64,000 nt of DNA from Imbricaverruca yamaguchii (taxonomy: Eukaryota; Arthropoda; Thecostraca; Neoverrucidae). The position numbers and the translations under genes were made by a program. The DNA is taken from positions 1,247,501 through 1,311,500 of the forward strand of contig JAOTOL010001556.1 of assembly GCA_034440575.1 (NCBI GenBank). The letters run 5' to 3'. The notes beneath the pieces were generated by a model. It had not been told where the DNA came from. It saw only the letters and a program-made list of their open reading frames with translations, and did not search any database. Below, one piece after another: positions 55,760 to 64,000 of the stretch. Each line of letters starts with the position of its first letter. Position 1 is the stretch's first letter.

Positions 55760-56822
55760 ACACCGACACTTCTGTGCGCGCGTAAACTGGTCCTGGCGAT
55801 GGGCGCGCCCCTAAACTCCAAGTCATCATCGTTATCTTCATCAGATAATGATGTAAATTACCGAGTGCAGACCGGTTGGGTGGTGTGGGCAGTTAATTAA
55901 CTCGCTCACGGTCAGCAGAGCCATGTGCTCAGATGCGGTGTACTGAGCGTCCCTGCGCTCGTTGTGACTATCTGCTGTCGTCTGGCTCGTTCGAATTTCT
56001 GATCACTCTGCGTCCTGTAATTCCAGCGATATCCAATTGAGAGTCGACGTGTAATGTGCGTGTATTGGTCGTCGGTCGACTGCGTTCTGTCGCAGATAGA
56101 ACGATCACTTTTTCGACAGGCGTCGTGTAGGTGATCTTCGTTTGTGTTCTGCCCATGCGTTGACACCCCTTTCACAGGTTCCTCCCGCTGGCGGGTGTGA
56201 CCCAGCAGTCGGATGCGTCACAAAAGAACTCAAGTACCTTATGTTACCTCACAGATTCTTGCCGCTGCGGCCATATCCAGATGTATTCATACGAGGCCCA
56301 TGTCGATGATGGCTCTTCACAAAATGCACATCATACTAGTTAAAACGTGAAGGAATGGCACGTGAAGATTGCATAGCACACAGCGGACGATCGATTTCGG
56401 GAACGACGCAGGACAATAACACCATAGTAATACACACGTCCTGTTCACTCTTCACTGACAAACATGCTGCATATGTGACACGGAGGGCGTGAGAAGAATT
56501 GTACGTTTGAGACTAGTGCCGAATGCTGGTGGATGTGGATCCACATGGACGTTCAGCGTTTGTATTCCTCTCCCCAGTTGACTTCCCGTTTATGCTCGTT
56601 TGCCGGATTGGTCTCCTTGGTGACATTCCTCCCTGACTGCGTTCTTCATCCTAGTGTGTGCCCTCTACTGCTGGGAATCTTGTTCACCTGTCTTCTCTCC
56701 CTGCACTGACAATCCCCTCCTCTGCTGACATCTTGATGGCGCTTCTTCGCCCTGACCGTCCACGCTGGTGCATGCTATCGCTGGCCTGTAGACCTGACCC
56801 GACCTGCCCTGACGCGTCACAG
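55760..56822 (+). other. Remainder of intron 19
   Basis: An eroded SINE-like tail at about 55795-55830; otherwise no gene, array or named element recognised up to exon 20. Confidence 0.5.
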
Positions 56823-57209
56823 ATCGAGGACAACCTGGGAGTGTCGGCCGACAGCCAGTCGAGCAGGTGGCCGGCCGACCTGGTGCCGCCGATGCCGCTG
56901 CTGGTGCCCTGGTGTCTGGAGGCGCTGCGGCTGCCCGACTCGCACCAGGCGGGCCGGCTGCGCGCGCTGCGCCTGCTCTGCCTGCTGCTGGTGCGGCGGC
57001 AGCCGGCGCCGCTGCCGGCCGCCACCTGCGCGCAGCTGCTGCGCGCGCTGCACGTGGGCCTGGGCTCCGGCCGGCCGGACGTGGTGCACTGTCTGGTGCG
57101 CCACTGCGGCGCCGGCTTCCTGTCGCTGGAGCTGCCCGGCGCCTCGCTGCTGCTGCTCGACCTGGTGCAGGCGTGCGGCGGCGTCACCGCCGGCCAGGAG
57201 CTGCACGGG
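56823..57209 (+). CDS. RALGAPA: RALGAPA-like exon 20 (3' end is the first unit of a ~37-bp array)
   Basis: 387 nt, phase 0 both sides. Encodes IEDNLGVSADS, PMPLLVPWCLEALRL, and FLSLELPGASLLLLD, following the family closely. It is very GC-rich with strong third-position G/C. Donor GTGAGA after CTGCACGGG. That exon end plus donor recurs about 28 times in the following kilobase. Reading on from the exon meets TGA at 57312-57314. Confidence 0.94.
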
Positions 57210-58170
57210 GTGAGAGAGGGGGAGAAAGGTGCAGCAGCTGCACGGGGTGGGAGAGGTGCAGCAGCTGCACGGGGTGAGAGAGGGGGAGAAAGGTGCAGTA
57301 GCTGCACGGGGTGAGAGAGGGGGAGAAAGGTGCAGCAGCTGCACGGGGTGAGAGGGGGGAGAGGTGCAGCAGCTGCACGGGGTGTGATAAGGGGAGAAAG
57401 GTGCAGTAGCTGCACGGGGTGTGATAAGGGGAGAAAGGTGCAGCAGCTGCACGGGGTGTGATAGCGGGAGAAAGGTGCAGCAGCTGCACGGGGTGAGAGA
57501 AGGGGAGAAAGGTGCAGTAGCTGCACGGGGTGAGAGGGGAGAAAGGTGCAGCAGCTGCACGGGGTGAGAGAGGGGAGAGGTGCAGCAGCTGCACGGGGGT
57601 GAGAGAGGGGGAGAAAGGTGCAGCAGCTGCACTGGGTGAGAGAGGGGGAGAAAGGTGCAGTAGCTGCACGGGGTGTGATAACGGGAGAAAGGTGCAGCAG
57701 CTGCGCGGGGTGAGAGAAAGGAAGAGGGAGGTGCAGTAGCTGCACGGGGTGAGAGAGGGGAGAAAGGTGCAGCAGCTGCTCGTGGTAAGAGAAGGGTGCG
57801 ACAGCTGCACGGGGTGAGAGATGGGGAGAAGGGTGCAGCAGCTGCACGGGGGTGAGAGATGGGGAGAGGTGCAGCAGCTGCACGGGGTGTGATAAGGGGA
57901 GAAAGGTGCAGTAGCTGACGTGGTGTGTAAGGGGTGCAGTGTGCACGTGGTGTGATAACGGGGAGGTGCGTAGCTGCACGTGGTGTGATAACGGGAGAAG
58001 GTGCAGTAGCTGCACGGGGTGATAACGGGAGAAAGGTGCAGCAGCTGCACGGGGTGAGAGAAGGGGAGAAAGGTGCAGCAGCTGCACGGGGGTGAAGATG
58101 GGGAATGGTGCGACAGCTGCACGGGGTGAGAGGAGGGGAGAAAGGTGCAGCAGCTGCACGGACCGTTGTA
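57200..58170 (+). repeat. ~37-bp minisatellite (~28 units) carrying the exon 20 end and 5' splice site
   Basis: The first unit is the exon 20 junction (CTGCACGGG then GTGAGAGAGGGGGAGAAA). Units repeat GGTGCAGCAGCTGCACGGG with GTGAGA, GTGTGATAAGGGG or GTGGGA after it. I count 28 GCTGCAC-type positions. Decayed units continue to about 58370. Confidence 0.92.
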
Positions 58171-58906
58171 GGAAGGAATGGTGCAGGAGTTGTACCAGGG
58201 TATGAGGAATGGGGAGAGGCAACTGAGTTCCACTGGGGTAGGAAGAAGGAGGAGAGGTACAGGAGATGCACCGGGGTGGGAGGAAGATTACATGTGTTGC
58301 ACTGGCGGACAGTACCCGAACGGGATGCATGAGCTGCATGGAGTATTGAGAAAGAAGTACATGGACATCATGGGATAGAGCAGTGAAGCGTCTAGATACA
58401 GGAGTAGGTGGAATGGGACGATGGTGAGTGAGTGCACTACTATTCGAATACAGCGGCTGCACGAGATGGGTGATTGTGGAGGTGCGGAAGCTGCCAGTCG
58501 AAGCTTCGTGGGCTGTGATGCAGGTGATTGGCCAGGAAAATCAATATGAGGGATGAAAACCGGGTAGCAAGAGGTGCATTGCACACATGACGTTAAATTC
58601 TACTGGTCTTTTCCAGATATCATCAGTCATTCAATAAGACCTTCATAGGATTTGCACTAACAGGACCCTCAGATCTTCGGTTTCATTATTGGATAGCTTG
58701 CTTATAGTTAGGCAGATCCTTTTGTCTCTCGTCTGTGATGCCACTCTAAAGTGACGACTTCAATCGCAATGATTTCAGGGACCACCACTTTGGGTCGCGG
58801 CCCTCGCTAAGTCCGTTTCGCTGCCGTCGTCATGCCTACACTGCCGGTCCGTCCCGTGCAACAGTGTCGGCTCCGCCCTGTGACACGAGCTGCCACCTCT
58901 CGACAG

Positions 58907-59032
58907 GTGCCGCGAACTGAGGCCGTCTCCATCCTGGGCAGTCTGGTGTGCTACCCCAACCGGTGGCCGCAGCTGCAGGCGCTGCTGCCCCGTCCGCTGG
59001 AGATGACGATGGTGCCCTGCTCCGACCTCAAG
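58907..59032 (+). CDS. RALGAPA: RALGAPA-like exon 21
   Basis: 126 nt, phase 0 both sides. Encodes VPRTEAVSILGSLVCYPN then a variable segment ending CSDLK, aligned with the family's LLGSLVCFPN block. Acceptor CTCGACAG, donor GTGAGT. Confidence 0.95.
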
Positions 59033-59660
59033 GTGAGTGGGCCACGTGACGCTATGTTGGGGACTCTGGTGGGGTTCCAGTCTCAACAGCCAGGCCGTCG
59101 GGTTCCCTGTCGCAGCTGCACGGTCAATGTGGTCTCCTTCCTCTGACCCGAGGTCAATAGGGCAGGTGCCCTTACCTCACCGTCGGTACGAGCCACTGTT
59201 CCAGCCCAATGTCAAGGTCACGTGGAGTGAGTTAGCTGCGAGTCCACTGTGTTCTGTCCAGGCAGGAGGGTAGCTGCGCTCCTCTGTCCGCAAGGGTAGA
59301 TCTTGGACCCATGTTCTGACTCAAGCACAAAGGTTTCCCGGTAGCAGCACGGGTGGAAGCAGATGGCCGCAACTGGTCTAGCTGGTGCCAATCTCATACG
59401 GTGCGCATCTCCTACTTTATTGCCGGTGTCCTGACAATGATCGTACGATGCCGCCGTTGTCACCCATGCACTGGTTTGCTCTTACGTTCGTTTGTCTCAC
59501 CCCTGTCGTCCTTTCTGACTAGTGGCAAGAGTAGCCAGTGCCAGTCCCACGATGGGTATGTGGAGATGGGATGGGGACCCCAAGTGGATAGTCCCACGAT
59601 GTTGAACGCAGACACAATGTAATGCAATGCAATGCAACACGATGTGACCGGGCCCGCCAG

Positions 59661-59828
59661 GACAGCGTGGTGTCCGTGCTGCTGCGCTGCGGCAAGCGCG
59701 AGCCTTCCGTCACCGCCCGCTGCACGGCGCTAGTGGCGCTGGCCGTCTATCTGTACGAGGAGCTCACCCAGGCCACCATGCACGAGCGCGCCAAGGACGC
59801 CATCCACATCCTGCTCAGCGCGCTCAAG
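59661..59828 (+). CDS. RALGAPA: RALGAPA-like exon 22
   Basis: 168 nt, phase 0 both sides. Encodes SVVSVLLRCGKREPS and ARCTALVALAVYLYEEL, ending ILLSALK. Matches the family block after LVCFPN. Acceptor CCCGCCAG, donor GTGGCT (weak downstream consensus). Confidence 0.94.
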
Positions 59829-60421
59829 GTGGCTGGCCGGCCGGCTGTGTGAATGGCGGTCGAGTGCTGCTGTCGCTGTCGCTGCTGACCGCGAAACGGT
59901 GTAGTACTTGGTGGCGGTATTCAGTACCGCTGTCACTCGTGACTCGTACTGTAGTCTGGTGCTTATGTTTACTCATTACAGTGTGTCGCGTGGTGGTCAT
60001 AGTCCTCTCCCGCTGGGTATGTGAAGCTCTTGCCCCCGCAGTCTTCCACTGATGTTCAGAACTTGTAGCACTTGTAATACGTTACGACGCCGTATCGCTG
60101 TTGCATCCGATTCGAATTTTGCTGTGTAGAAATGCATGAACAGTATTTTGTAGCAATTGTCAGTGCGTACTTTTTCAGAGGCTATATTTTTATAATGTGT
60201 TGTGCTAAAGATTTGATACTGAAACGATTAACGCCATCGTCTTAGTTGAAAGACCGTATTTCTTAAATCGCTTTTAATTTCGTATCCATGCTAGTAGTTT
60301 GTGTGGAGGCGATATTCCATGTGCCTAAGTTGCTGAGCACTTTGTAAGGTACCCAGAGGCTGTTCTTAAAGTGTCTGTTTAGGTGAAAAAAAATCCGTGC
60401 TAACTGTATGTGCTGTGTCAG

Positions 60422-60475
60422 TGCAACAGCAGGATAGTGGGCCAGGTAGCTGTCGATGTGTTTGTATTGCTGACA
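60422..60475 (+). repeat. Partial duplicate of exon 23 with its own 3' splice site
   Basis: TGTGTCAG precedes TGCAACAGCAGGATAGTGGG, repeated at the true exon 77 bp later. The copy has 18 in-frame codons (CNSRIVGQVAVDVFVLLT), then GTGTGT, which could act as a donor. Being 54 nt and phase 0, it could be included as a microexon without shifting the frame. Confidence 0.8.
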
Positions 60476-60498
60476 GTGTGTTTTGTGTTGTGTTGCAG

Positions 60499-60609
60499 TG
60501 CAACAGCAGGATAGTGGGCCAGGTAGCGGTCGATATGTTGGTTTTGCTGACGGACCACGCCAGTTTGCTGCTCACCAGCATGCCGGACGTCCCTCGTCGC
60601 ATCATGGAG
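60499..60609 (+). CDS. RALGAPA: RALGAPA-like exon 23
   Basis: 111 nt, phase 0 both sides. Encodes CNSRIVGQVAVDMLVLLTDH and PDVPRRIME, corresponding to the NKTVAHVACNML-type helical segment. Acceptor TGTTGCAG, donor GTGGGT. A partial copy (first 18 codons with its own acceptor) lies 77 bp upstream. Confidence 0.9.
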
Positions 60610-61025
60610 GTGGGTGAAGCTGCTGCCACTACAGCGGTTTTAGTCCTCTGTATGTGGGCTCAGCACTAGGTCATCTGGAGGTGGCCTAGGATGGGAACGA
60701 ATTGCCATGCCTTTCTGGAGAACTGAGTCTAGTTCACGCGGATGCGAGGTATTTGGAGGTGATATACTTGATTTGTTTCTACAAGTATGCAGTATGTAGT
60801 GATACCAAGGAATGAGAACCAATGCAGAACAGGCGAAATGTAAACCCCACCCACTAACCTCTGAGTTACCCGAACGTCTCCGTGCGACCTTGTGGTAGCC
60901 GCACTACCCGTTCTCTGGATAACCGCCCGCTACCGCCGAGTCCTCGTGTAGCCCTGTGGTGTCACACTGGATGACCGGCCGCCACCCCGAAGTCTCCGTG
61001 TGACGCTGTGGTACCCGTGCTCCAG

Positions 61026-61202
61026 GTGACCGCCGCCACACTGGAGTCGCTGGTGCTGACCAAAACTGACCCCAGCTCCGAGGAGCGGTGGCTACTCGTC
61101 TCCCTGATATTCTGTCTGGGCGAGTGGTGTATGAAGCTGCCGATAGATGTCCTCACCGAGCACGACCAGCAGGGCAAGTCTCTGCTGCTGCGCGTCTTTA
61201 AG
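61026..61202 (+). CDS. RALGAPA: RALGAPA-like exon 24 (last one found in the window)
   Basis: 177 nt, phase 0 both sides. Encodes VTAATLESLVL, RWLLVSLIFCLGEWCMKLP and LLLRVFK, matching the family block before its IYKVLHG segment. Acceptor GCTCCAG, donor GTGAGG. No continuation is recognisable between 61203 and 64000, so the next exon lies beyond the window. Confidence 0.94.
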
Positions 61203-63495
61203 GTGAGGCGTATGGGCAGGCACTGACCTCCGTTCCCTTGTACCATCTGCAGTGTCTCGTCCGCACGTACAGTGATTGCACGAGTTTGCACGCCGGGCCG
61301 TATTAACATATTGCTTGTGTATAACTGCTTGCACATGTTACTACGGTCTTGTATAATATGCATCGCCGTCTTGGTTTTCGCCAGAACCCTGCCGCTCCGC
61401 CCTTACTTCATGGAGTGTTTTTCAACGCGATGACCCGTTCTTCACCAATATATTGGTCTGTGCTATTAAAACCGAATGTTTTTTTGTTTGGGGGGGGATC
61501 GTCTGCTGAGCGGGGACACAGCCAACTACTACCTTATAGATGTGGTGGCTGGTACACTATTATACCGCCGAACGTACTTAAATCCACTGTTGGCCACAAC
61601 TTGCTTCTAGGTAATCACTGGCGCACGACAGTTTATCGCGCTCAGGTTATTTTCCGTGTTTTGATACGATTGATGACTAAATAGGCAACAGCAAGTGTAG
61701 ATGATCAGAATTTTTTAATGTGGATATTTTTGGGTATTCTTCAAACAGGCAAGGGTTGAGATGCACCGTCTTTAGTACGAACCCAGTCATGTAACGAACC
61801 TAAGTTTGTTCGTGTCATGGGTTTGAGTTGATGGCGAAGTTGGCACACCCTAAACTAACCAAACCGTTAGGCTGAGTGGTTATTTTGAAAGCACATTTGC
61901 CATGATGTTCGACTTTGCACTGTATTTCTCTTCGGCGAACATTAAAAGTTTAAAACACATGCGCAAATTATTCGTGTAAATTTGTGCTAATATGACGTCA
62001 TCAAAATACTGCAGCCGATTCAGCTGAGTTTTTTTTTTAAAGCGAATTCTTCTGATTTTCTTCAAAGTAAAGCAGTCATAGCACTAACGTGTTTATGTTT
62101 ATCGCACAATCTGCAGAAAAACGGGGAGCGTGACCTGAAGTCAGCTGAACCATGGGGCATTCTCGGCATGTTCGTATACTTGCAAGTGAAATGTATTTAG
62201 AGACACATACCAGAGACAACACAACATGCCTGACCTTTAAGCTGTACTTATCTGGCTCCATTTGGTAGTAATGAGTACTGAGCTCATTCGTAGCAAAGCT
62301 GCCCTGGAATGACTGCGAAGTAGACCAAGGCCATTTGAGCTTCGAAATCAAAGGTGCCGTTCTGGTAAAATTATGCTGTTAACATGTTCGATTCACTTCC
62401 GACAAACTGTTCAGATTTAAATGACTTAAATGGCATACATTTGTGTTTTAAGTTGCTTTAGCGTGAAGTATAGTGGGGTACAGCGTGGATTGACGGTAAC
62501 GTGCCAGGATTGACGGCTACCAGACGGTCGTATGGCACTGCTAAACAACCCCTCCCCTTAGGATACAAACGCCTTCTTTGCGTTTCTGCGAGCTGTGAGC
62601 AAAGCATGGCGACATTTCGAGTTACTCGCTCGCGCTGCTTTCGAAAGTGTGTTGAGATCTGCGCAGGTGCTTTTTCCGAATGAAAGGTTTATTGTCTCCC
62701 GCACTCTTGTATTATTTCCAGGATTTCGATTTTTTCTCATACATATTTATGCAAAGCCCACACATGAACTGCATCTTCTAAGACTGCTGCTGAATTTGAG
62801 AGAATCAAATAATGGCCTCCAGATGAACATTTAATGTCCGCGAATTCGGGATGTTTTGTCTTGTGCTGAACTATATGATCCAGTCGCAATTTCGCCGGAA
62901 TCTGTCGGGGATGTTATCGGCGTGACATTTCCTGTCTGGTCCGGTTGAGGTCGGCCCTGTGTGCCGAGCGTTTCACATGTACTGATGGGTCGCTCTTCAC
63001 ACGGGCAGACACAATGTGTTTGGATCAGTTGAACACTGTTAGCACGGTAGATAGCCATTTCACTACCGAATCTTGACTGGGAAGTTCTGGTGACCGAAAG
63101 TGTGAAGGACGTCGTGACCGGTGATATTTGAGCTTTCGGGTTCATTAGCTGCTACGACTATAGAGCGGCCACCAGAGGACGCTCTATAATCTGCCCGTGG
63201 CCGGATTGTCGGTATTGCGCTGAGGGCATGTCGAGTAGCTCGGACAGCACTGACTGTTTCGTGGCCATGACGGGGCCCCTTGGGAACACTCCTTGTGATG
63301 GCCACGGAGGCGGTGTGTCCACGTTGTCGGAGCGACTGGTACGTAATCGCCACGGTCGGACGCCTGAGCACTGCCTTGTGGCATGTAGGTGATTATTAAC
63401 CACTTGGCGAAGCGCCATGTAAATCAAACTGTTCCGTGTGCACTCGTGTGTGCTGACGCCGACCGGTCGCCGCGTGTTTCCCCTGCTGATAGTGG
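61203..63495 (+). other. Start of intron 24
   Basis: Mostly AT-rich unique DNA with a SINE-like AACC tail remnant at about 61835-61870. No RALGAPA exon or other gene recognised. Confidence 0.6.
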
Positions 63496-63499
63496 TGCT

Positions 63500-63960
63500 C
63501 CGCCGCTATTGTGACCCAGGTCTGCACCTGCTGGGAGTGGTAACCCGCTGGCCGGGGATGTACATGCTGGAGGGTGGTGCGGTCTCCAGGCTGTATCATC
63601 TGTTGGACGGTGGTAGCCCGCTTGGCGCGGCCTGGCCTGTACCTGCTGAGGGGTGGTAGCCCGTGGCCCGGGCTGTGTACCCACGGTGGAAACGCCTGTA
63701 CCGGTGGGCCCGGGCTGTGCCTGCTGGGAATGGTTTCACCCACGGTGGAAACGCGTGGTCCTGGCCTGTACCTGCTGGGGGTGGTGCCCGTGGGCCCGGG
63801 CTGTGCCTGCTGGGAATGGTGTCACCCACGGTGGAAACGCGTGGTCCTGGCCTGTACCTGCGAGGGGTGGTAGCCCGGGCCCGGGCTGTGCCTGCTGTAG
63901 GGTGGTAACTTGCAGCCCCGGGCTGTACTTCCTGGATGCTGGCTACCCGTTACCTGGCGA
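63500..63960 (+). repeat. GC-rich minisatellite in intron 24, possibly continuing past the window
   Basis: Alternating blocks of GGCCTGTACCTGCTGGGGGT, GGGCCCGGGCTGTGCCTGC and CACCCACGGTGGAAACGC; the last two form a ~100-bp higher-order unit repeated near 63690 and 63790. Confidence 0.8.
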
Positions 63961-64000
63961 CTGCCTACTGGGCCTGCAATGTGGGCTGCGTTTTAAGGCC

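Larger units (their letters stand above)
19448..61202 (+). other. RALGAPA: Ral GTPase-activating protein alpha subunit gene (RALGAPA1/2-like), 24 coding exons, 3' end missing
   Basis: Gene-level entry. The exons listed below translate to a protein that follows vertebrate RALGAPA1/2 in order along its N-terminal and central regions (recognised by recall; no alignment run). Family members are the catalytic subunit of a RalGAPalpha/RalGAPbeta heterodimer that stimulates GTP hydrolysis by RalA/RalB. They are cytosolic, resemble the TSC1/TSC2 complex, and act in exocytosis, membrane traffic and growth signalling. All introns are GT-AG except intron 1 (GC-AG). Exon phases chain without conflict and the 24 exons total 3,699 nt, exactly 1,233 codons. 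The C-terminal GAP domain with its catalytic Asn-thumb region is not in the window, so the gene continues past 64000. Least certain are exons 8, 16 and 17, in low-complexity linkers where additional small exons could be missed. Confidence 0.93.

Noticed and set aside
56684..58462. 592- and 484-codon minus-strand frames
   Set aside because: Antisense of exon 20 and its donor array; the opposite strand holds a conserved protein.

Overview
The window is metazoan nuclear DNA: intron-rich, full of eroded transposable elements and tRNA-derived SINEs, with no bacterial gene organisation. The repertoire (CR1-like non-LTR elements, short SINEs ending in AACC repeats, mariner-like remnants) suggests an invertebrate. 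An arthropod such as a crustacean would fit, but the sequence alone does not fix the taxon.

Layout. 1-18.9 kb is AT-rich, repeat-dominated flanking DNA. It holds a decayed intronless ORF (2189-4076), a decayed minus-strand ORF (5638-6203), a diverged 21-bp minisatellite (8.5-9.5 kb), a fold-back element (10.65-11.56 kb), and a 3.15-kb DNA transposon with ~295-bp inverted repeats and an 8-bp target duplication (12674-15822). That transposon sits inside a minus-strand CR1 fragment, and a longer plus-strand CR1 follows (about 16.15-18.94 kb).

The main gene is on the plus strand from 19448 to beyond the right edge. I identify it, by recall of the vertebrate proteins, as the catalytic alpha subunit of the Ral GTPase-activating protein complex (RALGAPA1/2 family). 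Twenty-four coding exons can be placed. Their phases chain without conflict and sum to 3,699 nt (1,233 codons). They cover the N-terminal and central part; the C-terminal Rap/Ral GAP domain lies outside the window. Intron 1 (about 8 kb) is AT-rich with a GC-AG boundary. From about 28 kb the locus turns GC-rich and nearly every intron carries a tandem array.

The most unusual feature is that many of these arrays contain the exon-intron junctions themselves. The 5' splice sites of exons 4, 11 and 20 are tandemly copied (about 17, 52 and 28 times). The 3' splice site of exon 7 is present about seven times, and exons 19 and 23 each have a partial duplicate of acceptor plus exon start. Arrays are cleanest next to the exon and decay away from it. 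For exons 11 and 20 only the exon-proximal donor keeps the reading frame before a stop.

Intron 14 holds an apparent nested single-exon gene (45131-45868) for a small, possibly glycosylated, single-pass membrane protein with five 17-residue repeats. The same intron has a mariner-like transposase remnant and a SINE with an exact target duplication. The window ends inside a minisatellite in intron 24.
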